DNA of 64,000 nucleotides from Roseibium aquae (lineage in GTDB: Bacteria; Pseudomonadota; Alphaproteobacteria; Rhizobiales; Stappiaceae). How positions within the stretch are numbered: position 1 is the first letter of the stretch; the number at the start of each line of letters is the position of its first letter. The DNA lies in assembly GCF_008711285.1 (NCBI RefSeq), contig NZ_VXDC01000006.1:248001-312000 (forward strand), read 5' to 3'. Made by a program: the position numbers and the translations under genes. The notes beneath the pieces are model-generated. The model was not told the origin of the DNA, did no database searches, and was given only the letters and a program-made list of their open reading frames with translations. Positions 24,937 to 34,868 of this stretch are shown here, piece by piece.

Positions 24937-26067
24937 TTAGTCGAACAGGTTGCTGGCCGCCGTCGTATTGCTGATCACCGGAGCGATGATCTGCAGGAAC
25001 TTTCCGAGTTCTGCGGTCGGATGGTTCGCCACATAAAGGATGTCCTTATCGCGCAGTTCAAAGAACCGGGAAATAAAGAAACCTTTCGGATCCCGCAGGC
25101 TGAGCCGATACACAACGGGAACGGCGGAATGTCCTGCCAACCGGTCGGCCAGATCCGGCCGGAGACTGCGGATTAATGCGGTGTCTTCAAACCGGAACAA
25201 GAAGATCCCGGCAGCATCAGCCCTGTTATCGTTCAAACCACCAACGGTCGCCAACGCCTCGGCAAGGGTGACTGTTTGCGTCTTGAACGGCACCAGGGAA
25301 TTCGCCTTGACCGCACCGAACGCCGAGAACGTGCGAGGCCGGTGCGACAGCAGGATATTGTCGTTCGGCGCAATCAGGACGTTGTTCTCCGGATATTCGA
25401 TCAGGTGCTCCAGCCGGGTCGTTCCAGAGCGCGCGCCGCGCTTCAGTGTGACCACGGTCTCGTAGGTCGCATCGCGCGAGCCCCCGGCAATCGCGACCAG
25501 ATCGAGCAGGCGGGTCTGACGGATCGGAAGAGGGTAAACCCCCGGCTTCATGACATCGCCCACCACCACAGCGGTTGCGCTGTTCTTGTCCCGAAGGCTG
25601 ACGAGAACTTGCGGCTCCACCGCCTTCCCAACAAGCTTTTGCTGGATGGATTGGCGAAGACCCTCGATGCTTAATCCTGCGGCTCTGATGCGCCCCGCAT
25701 ACGGGATGAAGATGTATCCAGCCTCGTCAATCACCACCGGTATGGCGCTGACGCCTTCCTCCGTGCTGGAGAACAGGCCGTCTCGGGAGGCCTCCCAAAT
25801 CGAGACGGTCAGGGTGTCGCCGACACCCAGAACCGTGGTGCTGCCACCGCCGCCGACCGACCTGAATTGGTTGGCGAATGCGATTGGACGGTAATGCTGG
25901 ATGACCTCGATGTTCTCCGGGGACAGATCCACCATCGTGTAGCCGCCCGACAACGAGCCGTTTTCCACTTCATCAGAGGAAATGTTGATCGCACCGGGCC
26001 CGTCTCCTGGAAGCGCCGCACATCCGCTGAGTGCGGCTGCAAACAAGAGTATCGTCCAAAACTTCAT
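24937..26067 (-). CDS. Wza/KpsD-type polysaccharide export lipoprotein
   Basis: A 376-residue outer-membrane polysaccharide export protein. The ATG at 26067 gives a lipoprotein signal (MKFWTILLFAAALSGC, lipobox LSGC with Cys16); the in-frame start at 26184 would bury it. A polysaccharide-export domain follows (VLGVGDTLTVSIWEAS, then VVIDEAGYIFIPYAGRIRAAG), then SLBB-type repeats (VVVGDVMKPGVYPL; FSAFGAVKANSLVPF). The C terminus is hydrophobic and polar mixed, as in a membrane-spanning helix. It should form the export channel for the capsule made by this locus. No inner-membrane ABC exporter (KpsMT) is in the window. Confidence 0.85.
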   Translation of the reverse strand: MKFWTILLFAAALSGCAALPGDGPGAINISSDEVENGSLSGGYTMVDLSPENIEVIQHYRPIAFANQFRSVGGGGSTTVLGVGDTLTVSIWEASRDGLFSSTEEGVSAIPVVIDEAGYIFIPYAGRIRAAGLSIEGLRQSIQQKLVGKAVEPQVLVSLRDKNSATAVVVGDVMKPGVYPLPIRQTRLLDLVAIAGGSRDATYETVVTLKRGARSGTTRLEHLIEYPENNVLIAPNDNILLSHRPRTFSAFGAVKANSLVPFKTQTVTLAEALATVGGLNDNRADAAGIFLFRFEDTALIRSLRPDLADRLAGHSAVPVVYRLSLRDPKGFFISRFFELRDKDILYVANHPTAELGKFLQIIAPVISNTTAASNLFD

Positions 26068-26604
26068 ACTGCCATCCGATCGCTTCGACGCGCGAGTGTT
26101 AGCATGGTCTCCCGGCAACTGTCCAAGAAACCCAAACCTGTTACCCGACGACCCCCGGTCCATGTTGCGCGAGGGCAACACCAAAGACCCGCAAAGCCTG
26201 AAGAAGTCCTTAAACCAGCTTCATGTAAAGTCAAAATGATCAATGAAACATTGATGTTAACATTTCAAGCGGAGCGCGGCCTCACGCCGGGAACCGGAAT
26301 GCGGCCAGTGTGCCCAAAGTGCCTGCGCGAGGAACGGCAGGCGCTCTGAAGTCAAACGTCGCCCTGTTGCCGTGCGGGCGATTCTGCAGCCGGCAAACTG
26401 CGCGCGGCAGGAATCCCGTGCCCGGATGGAAGACTGGCGCAGAGATGACGCCTGTTGAGTGTGGCGGGCGGAAAACCCGGCCCGGAGGCGGTGGGCGGCG
26501 AATGTGGAAAAAAGAAAGACGCTTTCGGCCTTTTCCCGGCATCCAAGCTCTGGCAATAGACGGTCATCCAGCCCCTTCTTCCCACCCACCAGATAGGACA
26601 TTCC
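26068..26604. other. Divergent intergenic region before folD
   Basis: About 537 bp between the export lipoprotein gene and folD. It must contain promoters in both directions. The part around 26235-26270 is AT-rich. I looked for a folate-type riboswitch before folD and could not support one. No open frame here looks coding. Confidence 0.4.
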
Positions 26605-27516
26605 ATGACACAGGCTGAGGTGATCGACGGCAAGGCTGTTGCCACGTCCGTGCGCGACGAGATCCAGAAACGAACCGGCGCGCTTTTCGACAGCACCGGC
26701 GCCAAACCGGGGCTGGCAGTGGTGCTTGTCGGCGAGGATCCGGCCAGCCAGGTCTATGTCCGCAACAAGGAAAAGACAGCAAGTGAATGCGGGTTTCATT
26801 CCGTCAAACACGATCTGCCCGCCGACACGCCGGAGGCCGATGTCCTGACCCTTGTCCAGCAGTTGAACGAGGATCCCGCCATTCACGGCATTCTGGTCCA
26901 GCTTCCCCTTCCAAGCCATATCGATGAAAGCAAGGTCCTCCGCCTCATCAAACCGGAAAAGGATGTCGACGGATTTCATCCGATCAATGTGGGCCTTCTG
27001 ACGACAGGTGAACGCGATAGAGCCATGGTTCCCTGCACTCCGGCCGGCTGCCTCGTGCTCATCAAGCGCGCCCTGAAAGGCGCGCTTTCGGGCAAGACCG
27101 CCGTCGTGATTGGCCGGTCGAATATCGTTGGCAAACCCATGGCAAGCCTGTTGTTGCAGGAAAGCTGCACCGTCACCATCGCGCACAGCAGGACCCGGGA
27201 TCTGCCAAGCGTGGTGCGCGGCGCAGATATCGTCATTGCGGCGGTCGGACGCCCCGAAATGGTGCGCGGTGACTGGATCAAGCCGGGAGCGACCGTCATA
27301 GATGTCGGGATCAACCGGATCCCCGCTCCCGAGCGCGGCGAAGGCAAGACACGGCTGGTCGGCGATGTCGCCTATGAAGAGGCCGCTAAGGTTGCGGGGG
27401 CGATCACGCCCGTGCCGGGGGGCGTTGGGCCCATGACCATCGCCATGTTGATGGCCAATACGTTGACGGCGGCCCGCCGCCAACTCCATCTTTCCGAGGA
27501 AGAGCCTATTTTCTGA
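26605..27516 (+). CDS. folD: FolD, methylene-THF dehydrogenase/cyclohydrolase
   Basis: A 303-residue cytosolic bifunctional enzyme that converts 5,10-methylene-tetrahydrofolate to 10-formyl-tetrahydrofolate with NADP. The N-terminal catalytic domain has Tyr51 and Lys55 (YVRNK) and the QLPLPSHI motif. The NADP domain carries [14 protein letters not shown] and the signature [14 protein letters not shown]. Length is standard. It sits between the capsule locus and tamA with no evident functional link. Confidence 0.96.
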   Translation: MTQAEVIDGKAVATSVRDEIQKRTGALFDSTGAKPGLAVVLVGEDPASQVYVRNKEKTASECGFHSVKHDLPADTPEADVLTLVQQLNEDPAIHGILVQLPLPSHIDESKVLRLIKPEKDVDGFHPINVGLLTTGERDRAMVPCTPAGCLVLIKRALKGALSGKTAVVIGRSNIVGKPMASLLLQESCTVTIAHSRTRDLPSVVRGADIVIAAVGRPEMVRGDWIKPGATVIDVGINRIPAPERGEGKTRLVGDVAYEEAAKVAGAITPVPGGVGPMTIAMLMANTLTAARRQLHLSEEEPIF

Positions 27517-27626
27517 GAGATTTGGCTTCCGGTTCCACCTTGTGCCCCAGTGCCACATGACCTTGTGCAGTCGAACGCCCTGTGGTCTACGGTACAGAGA
27601 CTCTTTTAACCAATCTCGAATAGGGC

Positions 27627-29726
27627 TTGGGGATTGGGATGGAGGTGGTTCGGGGGGAGCGCGCATCGGCGCGTTGCCCGGTAATGAACGCCCCTAGTTG
27701 CAGGCGGAAGGTAGTGACGAGTCAACCGTCCAACCCAGCCGGATCCGGCCGGCTACCAGACGCGTTTTCACGCTGGCAGCGCGACGGTCGGCAGCGAACA
27801 GGATATTTGCGCGCGCGCCATGCGTGCAAAATGGTTCTGGCTGCAAGTCTGCTTACAGGTGTCGTGACGCTCGCACCGGTGCCGGCGAAGGCCTTTGAGT
27901 TCTTCGGATGGACATTTTTTGAAAGTTCCGAACCACAGGAACAGGCGGTGCCCGACCCGTTGGCCTACACCCCTGTTATCACAGTCTTGAACGGCAACGC
28001 GGAGCTGAAACCGCGGCTTGAGGCGGCCTCTGCCCTGTTCACTCAGCGCGAAACCCTGCCCTCTGGCGAAGCCGGGCTGATCTCGCGGGCTCTGGGGGAT
28101 CGCGACCGGCTTGTCGCGCGGCTTTATGAAGACGGCTATTATGGCGGGACGCTGACCATCGATCTGGCGGGCACCAGCCTCGAACAGACCCTGGCAACCG
28201 GCGACATACCCGGCGGCCAGCCCGTTCCCGTCGCAATCACGGTCGATCCCGGACCGCTTTTTTCCTTTGGCAAGGTTCAGATCCGGTTTCAAGGCGGCGA
28301 CGGACAGGACCTTGACCCGGGACTGTCGACCGATCCGGCCTTTTGGGGCCTGAAGCCTGGCGATGCGGCAAGATCGACGCTGATCCTCTCCGCCGAATCC
28401 CGCTTGACGGCCCTGCTCCGCGAACGCGGCTATCCCAAAGCCCGGATCAAGGAACGGGTCATCGTCGCCGACCACGCCAATGATGAACTCGACGTGACCT
28501 TGACAGCGGCGTCCGGCCCGCAGGCCCGCTTCGGCGGTGTCAGCGTGAGCGGCTCGGAAGTCACCGATGCGGATTTCATCGTCCAGCAGGCCATGATCCC
28601 GCAAGGGGAAGTCTATAGTCCGCAAGTGCTGGAAACCGCGCGCAAGCGGCTTAATGATCTCGGCATCTTTTCCTCCATCCGGATCGTGGAAGGCGAGGTG
28701 GCCGGGCCTGACAGCCAGATGCCCCTCACCATCGAGGTCACAGAACGCAAACGGCATGTGATTGGCGCAGGGGCCTCCTGGTCAAGTTCGGAAGGGTTCG
28801 GCCTGGAAGCCTATTGGCGCCGGCGCAATCTGTTCGGCCGTGGCGAGCTTTTGTCGGTCGAGGGCTCGGTTGGGCGGATTGGCAACGAAAACCTGATGGA
28901 TATGGAATATTCGGCCCGCGTCGCCTTCGATAAACCGGGCGCGTTCGGGCCGCTGACCCGCTTCACCACCAGCCTTGGCGCGCGCCAGGAGAGCCCGGAC
29001 GCCTATACCAGCCGCAGCCTTACGTACGACGCCTACTATGTGCGTGAATTCAACAAGCACCTGTCGGGACGTGCAGGCGGCAAGGTCTACTATGCGAACG
29101 AGACCGATGCATTCGGCGACGAGGACTACCTGCTCGTCGGTTTGCCCGCGGACCTCACCTACGATACGCGCGACGACAAGCTGGATCCCAGCCGGGGCAT
29201 TTTCGCGGTCCTCAGCGCCGAACCGGCCTACGACACGCTGAATCAAAACGCGATGGTGTTCATCAAGGGCACGGCGTCGTCCTATCTCGCACTTGACGAA
29301 GCCAGGCGTTTCATTCTCGCCGGACGGATTTCAGCCGGCAGTATTGTCGGTCCGGAGGTCGATGAGATTCCGGCCAGCCAGCGGTTTATCGCGGGCGGCG
29401 GCGGGTCCATACGGGGCTATGCCTACCGCAATGTGGGACCAAGGCTGAATGGTGAGGTCACCGGCGGCCGCTCTCTCGTGGAACTGTCCGGCGAAGTGCG
29501 CATCAAGGCCACCGACACCATCGGCATCGTGGGGTTTGTCGACGCGGGCAATGCGTTCACCGATGAGATCCCGGATTTCTCGCAACCCCTGAAAATCGGC
29601 GTTGGTGCAGGGTTGCGGTACTATACGCCGATCGGACCGCTGCGAATTGATGCGGCCATTCCCCTTGATCCGGAGAAGGACGACCCCGACTTTGCCTTAT
29701 ATGTGGGATTAAGTCAGGCGTTCTGA
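27627..29726 (+). CDS. tamA: TamA, outer-membrane BamA-family assembly factor
   Basis: An outer-membrane protein that works with TamB in inserting proteins or moving lipids between membranes. POTRA-type domains span about 105-370, and a 16-strand barrel fills the C-terminal half (from about GAGASWSSSEGFGLEAYW at 382), with the FIAGGGGSIRGY motif (about 588-599) typical of the Omp85 lid loop. The open frame begins at a TTG at 27627, but the signal peptide (MVLAASLLTGVVTLAP, ending PAKA) lies at residues 69-89. The true start is therefore probably internal and unresolved. tamB follows 21 bp later. Confidence 0.88.
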   Translation: MGIGMEVVRGERASARCPVMNAPSCRRKVVTSQPSNPAGSGRLPDAFSRWQRDGRQRTGYLRARHACKMVLAASLLTGVVTLAPVPAKAFEFFGWTFFESSEPQEQAVPDPLAYTPVITVLNGNAELKPRLEAASALFTQRETLPSGEAGLISRALGDRDRLVARLYEDGYYGGTLTIDLAGTSLEQTLATGDIPGGQPVPVAITVDPGPLFSFGKVQIRFQGGDGQDLDPGLSTDPAFWGLKPGDAARSTLILSAESRLTALLRERGYPKARIKERVIVADHANDELDVTLTAASGPQARFGGVSVSGSEVTDADFIVQQAMIPQGEVYSPQVLETARKRLNDLGIFSSIRIVEGEVAGPDSQMPLTIEVTERKRHVIGAGASWSSSEGFGLEAYWRRRNLFGRGELLSVEGSVGRIGNENLMDMEYSARVAFDKPGAFGPLTRFTTSLGARQESPDAYTSRSLTYDAYYVREFNKHLSGRAGGKVYYANETDAFGDEDYLLVGLPADLTYDTRDDKLDPSRGIFAVLSAEPAYDTLNQNAMVFIKGTASSYLALDEARRFILAGRISAGSIVGPEVDEIPASQRFIAGGGGSIRGYAYRNVGPRLNGEVTGGRSLVELSGEVRIKATDTIGIVGFVDAGNAFTDEIPDFSQPLKIGVGAGLRYYTPIGPLRIDAAIPLDPEKDDPDFALYVGLSQAF

Positions 29727-29747
29727 TGAGACGTCCTTGAGAGGGCC

Positions 29748-32700
29748 ATGACCTACGTGACGCGCTTCCTCCGCAGCCTTGTCTGGCTCGTGCTCTTCGT
29801 GCTGGCCATACCTGTGGTCGTGCTTCTGGTCTTGCAGGTTCCGGCAGGACAGGCGTTGCTGTCCGGCGTCCTATCCTCGCTCGCCTCCTCCGACAAACGG
29901 ACAGTTTCGGTGGAGGGATTGTCCATCGGCTTGGGCTTGTCGCAGATCCGGGTGGCGGCCGTTGAACTGGCCGATGAAAACGGCGTCTGGTTCGATGCGC
30001 GTTCGCTCGCCGTGGATTGGCGGCCGCTTGAGCTTTTGACCGGCACAGCCAGTATCTCCGAGATCCGGGCCGGTGAGATCCTGCTGGCCCGTTTGCCAAA
30101 TCCCGCCCCGGACGATGGGCAGGACCCACCCCCCCCTTCCGCAGACGGCTCCCCGCTTCCCGGTATCGGCCTGACGGTCGATCGGGTCGACCTGAAGGAC
30201 GTATCACTGGGGGCGCCGGTCATCGGCACCGATGTCTCGATTGCCGTTTCCGGGGCCGCCCGGCTCATTCCCGATCCTCTTGTGCTGTCGGCCAGTCTCG
30301 ATGTGCAGCGGATCGATGGCATCCAGGGGGCAATTTCCGCCGATCTGGAGTTCGCTCCCGAAGCAGAACAACTGTCCTTCGATCTGGACGTGGACGAGCC
30401 CCGCGATGGGCTGATCGCCAATCTGCTACAGGTGGAGGGCCTTCCCGGCCTGACCGCCAAGCTCACCGGAAGCGGCCCGCTGACGGATTGGGCCGCCTCT
30501 CTGTCTCTCGCGCTGGACAGGCAGCCGACGGTGAGCGGCACCGCCCGCTTGACCAGCGATGCCCAGCAGCGGCAGTTGACCTTCGACCTTGACGGCCAGA
30601 TCGAGCCGCTCATGCCGCCGGAAGCGGCCGCCTTCTTTCTGGGAACCACCGACATCGCCGGAACGGCCCGGTTCTCGGCAGACTTCAAACCGCTGGCTGC
30701 CGACCTCAAGCTGTCAACCGGCACGCTCAATCTGACGGCCAACGCGGTGACCGATCAAGATTTCAGCCGGTTCGACGGCTCCATGGATCTGGACGTTTCG
30801 GCTGGCGGCGGGGCGCTGATCGCTGTCGACATGGGCGACCGCCGCGTGGCCTTCGGCCCCGCTAGAATCGAGACCAGGCTCGCCGGGCGGCGGGATGCGG
30901 CCGATTGGTCGTTGTCGCTCACCGCGGGACGGGTGCAGACGGCGGAAGGGCATTTCGAGGCGGCAAACCTGACCATCAGCGGTAAGGGCGCCAATTTGAC
31001 ACCCGAAACCCTGGCCAGTGACTTTTCCGTGAAACTTGATGTCTCCGGGGTCTCCGCCGCCATGCCCGAACTGGCCGCGTTGAACGGCGGCATCGGATTG
31101 GAAGCAACCGGGCGGCTGGCCCGCCGGCCCCTCCTCGCGGAATTGACCCACGCGCAAGTCACCACATCCGCAGCCACCCTCATTCTGGATGGCGCCAGCG
31201 CTACACCGACCGAGGCCAACGCGCAGGGCAAGCTCCAGGTGGCAAATCTGAAAAGCTTCGAGGATCTGGCCGGTCTTCCGCTCACGGGGGCGCTGGCGAC
31301 CACGTTCAATGTGGCCGGCAATCCGCGGGATCTGACGTTGACAGCGGATCTTTCGACCGCGGCCCGCGGGCTATCCTCCGGGATTGCCGCCGTGGATGGC
31401 CTTCTTGGCCCTGAACCGCGTCTTTCTTTCAGGGTTACCGGCAACCAATTATCGTCGCTAGACCTTGAAAACCTGTCGCTGACCAGTGCCGGCTTGATCC
31501 TGAATGGGAGCGGTGAATACGAAAACGCAAGTCTGGATTCACAGTTCGACGCCCAGCTTCCGGATCTGTCGCGCATCGATCCCCAATTGTCCGGCAAGCT
31601 GGCGTTCGATCTGTCCCTCAACGGCCCGTTCGACGGCCTGAGCGTCGATTTGGAAGGAAACTCAGCGGAGATCCTCCTTGCGGGAACGGCACTCAAGGAT
31701 CTCCGGATCGATCTGGACGCTCGGGCCCAGGCGGTGGCGCCGCAGGGCTCCCTCAGTGTGACCGCGCGGCTTGGCGACTTACCTTTGTCGATCGAGGCCG
31801 ATGTGGAAAGCGCGGACGGCACCACGCGCATCGAGCCGCTTGAGGCCCTGCTTGGCAGCAACCGTGCGACCGGCGGCTTTACGATCGGGGACACCGGCCG
31901 GGTTCTGGAAACGCTGACAGGCTCAATCGAGATAAACGCGCCTCAGCTTGGCGAACTCTCCCCGTTGCTTCTGACAGACATTGGCGGCGCGCTTTCCGGC
32001 TCGATCAAGGCTGTCGGGGACGATAGCGGCTCCAGGCTCACGGCCGATCTCTCGGGCACCAAGATCCGCGGTCCCGGATTCGATCTTGCCAGCACCAGGT
32101 TGACCTTTGCCCTGCCCGCGCCGTTCGATCCCGCCGCCCTGCAAGCCGACGTCAGCGTGGACGACCTGTTGGCGGGCGGGCAGCCGATCCACAAGATCAC
32201 GCTGTCCGCGCGCCCGGGGCCACAAGCAACCGCACTGAACGCCGAGATCCGGTTGTCCGCAGGCGGGTCGTCCGATGGCCTGTCGCTTGCCGGTGACCTG
32301 TCCACCATCGAGGGCGGATACCGCCTCGCCCTGTCACAGCTCAACGGTCGGTATCAGCGGCTGACGACCCGCCTTGCCGAGCCTGCGACGGTCGACATCC
32401 AGGACCAGGCCGTTGCCATCCCGCAACTCGCCCTGGCTCTCGGCGACGGACGTCTGACCGTGTCCGGACAGGCGGGTGAAACGCTGGACATGAAGGCCGA
32501 TTTGAGCCGGGTGCCGCTGTCATTGGTCAATGCCGTGCAGCCCGGCCTCGGGCTCGGGGGAACGCTCAGCGGGCAGATCACCGCCACCGGGTCCGCCGAT
32601 AATCCTGCCGCCGCGTGGTCGATCACAGGTGCCGGCCTGACCGCGGCTCCCTTGCGGGACAATGGTATCCCGGCCCTGGAGCTGACAACGAAAGGGTCCA

Positions 32701-34109
32701 TGCGCTCCAGCCGCATTGAGTTGACCACCGGGGTGAGCGGGCCGTCAGGCCTTGGCGTCACCGCGACCGGCGCGCTGGGTCTGGCAGACCGGCAAGCCAT
32801 CGACATCAGCCTGGAAGGCGCCGTGCCTCTGGCTCTTGCCCGCAGGCAGTTGACCGAAGCGGGTTTGCGCGCCACCGGCACCATGAGCATCAAGGGCCGG
32901 GTCGGCGGTACACTTGCCGCGCCGCTCTACTCCATCGACGCGCTTCCGCAGGATGTGTCCGTCACCGGACTTTCCACCGGCTTCACCGTCAGGAATGTCA
33001 CCGGCAGTGTTTCCGCCAACCAGGACACGATTGCCATCAAGGACATCCGGGCCGACATCGCCACGGGCGGAACGCTGTCGGCTTCGGGCACGGTCGGGCT
33101 CGGGGATGAAATGCCGGCAGATATCTCCGCGCGCATCGATCAGGGCCGGTACATCCAGGCAGGTTTGGTGAACGCGCTGGTCGACGCCGGTCTGAGCGTA
33201 TCGGGTCCGCTGGCAAGCCCCTCCCGATCCGCCCTGATCTCCGGAACCGTGACCATCAACAAGGCCGATATATCCGTGCCGGAAACCCTTGCCGGAGCGG
33301 TTTCCCCGGTGGCCGTGCGCCATATCAACGCGCCGCCAGCCGTGCGAAAGCAGGTGGCAGAACTCGGGGGAGACAAGGCAGACCGGCCAGCGTCCGGTTC
33401 CCAAGCCCAGCCGCCCCGGCTCGATGTCACCCTTTCCGCACCGGGCAGGATTTTCGTTCGCGGGCGCGGGCTTGATGCGGAACTCCAGGGCAATCTTCGG
33501 ATTGTCGGAACCACGGCGGAGCCGCAGGCGATCGGATCGTTCAACCTGCGCCGCGGTCAGTTCAACATCCTGACCCGCAGGCTTCAGTTTTCCTCCGGCA
33601 GCGCCACCTTCAATGGCTCGCTGACCCCGGATCTGGCGTTCACGGCCACGACATCCGTGCGCGGCACGCAGATCACGGTGACCGTCTCGGGACCCGCCGA
33701 TGACCCGGCCATCGCCTTCACATCCGCGCCCGAACTGCCGCAGGACGAAGTTCTGGCCCTTCTTTTGTTCGGCAAGGAGATGGGCAATCTCTCGCCGGCG
33801 CAAATCGCCCAGCTCGCCGGCTCTATAGCGACACTGACGGGCGGGAGCGACAACGGTCCGCTCGCCGCGGTTCGCCGGTCTCTGGGACTGGATGTCGTGG
33901 ACGTGAACACCGATGGCGAAGGCGGCCCGTCGCTTGCGGTCGGAAAGTACATCAACGACAACATCTATCTCGGCGTGGAACAGGGTGCGGGCAGCGAGTC
34001 GAGCCGGGTCCAGGTCGATATCGAACTGGACCGCGGCTTGAAATTGCGCGGGGAGGTTGGCGCCGACGGATCCTCCAAGGCCGGCATTTTTTTCGAACGC
34101 GAATACTGA
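29748..34109 (+). CDS. tamB: TamB, inner-membrane anchored transport/assembly protein
   Basis: A 1453-residue protein with one N-terminal membrane helix (about 8-30) and a long periplasmic body made of repeating beta-strand segments, the architecture of AsmA-like lipid-bridge proteins. The C-terminal conserved TamB domain covers about the last 350 residues, including FNLRRGQFNILTRRL, LALLLFGKEMGNLSPAQ and the ending KAGIFFEREY. It partners with TamA encoded immediately upstream. The body is low in charge and rich in Gly, Ser, Leu and Asp, normal for the family. Confidence 0.93.
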   Translation: MTYVTRFLRSLVWLVLFVLAIPVVVLLVLQVPAGQALLSGVLSSLASSDKRTVSVEGLSIGLGLSQIRVAAVELADENGVWFDARSLAVDWRPLELLTGTASISEIRAGEILLARLPNPAPDDGQDPPPPSADGSPLPGIGLTVDRVDLKDVSLGAPVIGTDVSIAVSGAARLIPDPLVLSASLDVQRIDGIQGAISADLEFAPEAEQLSFDLDVDEPRDGLIANLLQVEGLPGLTAKLTGSGPLTDWAASLSLALDRQPTVSGTARLTSDAQQRQLTFDLDGQIEPLMPPEAAAFFLGTTDIAGTARFSADFKPLAADLKLSTGTLNLTANAVTDQDFSRFDGSMDLDVSAGGGALIAVDMGDRRVAFGPARIETRLAGRRDAADWSLSLTAGRVQTAEGHFEAANLTISGKGANLTPETLASDFSVKLDVSGVSAAMPELAALNGGIGLEATGRLARRPLLAELTHAQVTTSAATLILDGASATPTEANAQGKLQVANLKSFEDLAGLPLTGALATTFNVAGNPRDLTLTADLSTAARGLSSGIAAVDGLLGPEPRLSFRVTGNQLSSLDLENLSLTSAGLILNGSGEYENASLDSQFDAQLPDLSRIDPQLSGKLAFDLSLNGPFDGLSVDLEGNSAEILLAGTALKDLRIDLDARAQAVAPQGSLSVTARLGDLPLSIEADVESADGTTRIEPLEALLGSNRATGGFTIGDTGRVLETLTGSIEINAPQLGELSPLLLTDIGGALSGSIKAVGDDSGSRLTADLSGTKIRGPGFDLASTRLTFALPAPFDPAALQADVSVDDLLAGGQPIHKITLSARPGPQATALNAEIRLSAGGSSDGLSLAGDLSTIEGGYRLALSQLNGRYQRLTTRLAEPATVDIQDQAVAIPQLALALGDGRLTVSGQAGETLDMKADLSRVPLSLVNAVQPGLGLGGTLSGQITATGSADNPAAAWSITGAGLTAAPLRDNGIPALELTTKGSMRSSRIELTTGVSGPSGLGVTATGALGLADRQAIDISLEGAVPLALARRQLTEAGLRATGTMSIKGRVGGTLAAPLYSIDALPQDVSVTGLSTGFTVRNVTGSVSANQDTIAIKDIRADIATGGTLSASGTVGLGDEMPADISARIDQGRYIQAGLVNALVDAGLSVSGPLASPSRSALISGTVTINKADISVPETLAGAVSPVAVRHINAPPAVRKQVAELGGDKADRPASGSQAQPPRLDVTLSAPGRIFVRGRGLDAELQGNLRIVGTTAEPQAIGSFNLRRGQFNILTRRLQFSSGSATFNGSLTPDLAFTATTSVRGTQITVTVSGPADDPAIAFTSAPELPQDEVLALLLFGKEMGNLSPAQIAQLAGSIATLTGGSDNGPLAAVRRSLGLDVVDVNTDGEGGPSLAVGKYINDNIYLGVEQGAGSESSRVQVDIELDRGLKLRGEVGADGSSKAGIFFEREY

Positions 34110-34281
34110 CGTGCCGGGCATGCCGGGCAAAATTGCGGATCCCCCCTTCCAAACCCGACGCCCGCGTTTGCCCTGCCCGACATGGGGACGCGTGACTGTT
34201 GCAGGTTCCCGGCAGCCATGCGAGGTTGAAGAACCTTGGCCGGTGTGCACGGCTGGCCGCCCCGACACGAAAAGGAACGTC

Positions 34282-34677
34282 ATGGCATTGAGACATCTCC
34301 AGGAAGCCGCCGACGCCGACATGTCTGGAACCAACAGCGACTACACGCTGGGTGAGCGCATCTGCAAGGCCCGGGACGCCATCGGGCTTTCAACCGCGCA
34401 ACTGGCCCGCCGCCTCGGCATCAAGACCTCGACCCTCCAGGGCTGGGAAAGCGACCGCTCGGAACCGCGCTCGAACAAGCTCGTTCTGCTTGCCGGTGTC
34501 CTGAACGTATCGCCGACATGGCTTCTGGTCGGACGCGGAGCGGCGCCGATGCAGGACGACGCGGCACCGGCGGATCTGGATAGCATGCGGCTTGCGCTTG
34601 ATCGCGTGCATCGTCATGCCGTGTCGTTGGCCGAGGAAATCGAACAGCTCAAGGCCCGTCTGGAAGACCGCGACTGA
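34282..34677 (+). CDS. XRE-family helix-turn-helix regulator
   Basis: A 131-residue cytoplasmic DNA-binding protein. Residues 24-80 form a Cro/CI helix-turn-helix (LGERICKARDAIGLSTAQLA, then LGIKTSTLQGWESDRSEPR). The C-terminal 40 residues form an acidic helix (LAEEIEQLKARLEDRD) that may dimerise. The ATG at 34282 follows AAGGAACGTC; an in-frame start at 34057 would overlap tamB and encode unlikely sequence. Targets are unknown. It stands alone between tamB and gabD. Confidence 0.78.
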   Translation: MALRHLQEAADADMSGTNSDYTLGERICKARDAIGLSTAQLARRLGIKTSTLQGWESDRSEPRSNKLVLLAGVLNVSPTWLLVGRGAAPMQDDAAPADLDSMRLALDRVHRHAVSLAEEIEQLKARLEDRD

Positions 34678-34868
34678 CCTTGTCCGGGGGCGAGGCCAGC
34701 ACCAGCCTCCACCTCCCAGTCAGTGCCCCGGCGCAACGGCCGGTCTTTCAATTCCGGCATCGCCATCTTGTCTTGACCCCGATCCTTTTTTAATCAAGTC
34801 CGTGACCGCCCAGCGTTTCACTTATCGACCGCGCTATCGGTCCCTTCCCCCTGTTCCCGGAGACGACC

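Noticed and set aside
26517-26604. Folate-sensing riboswitch before folD
   Set aside because: The leader is GC-rich and can fold, but I could not match a tetrahydrofolate riboswitch core to it.
26257-27666. 469-codon frame antisense to folD
   Set aside because: folD is unambiguous on the plus strand, and the antisense product has no domain.
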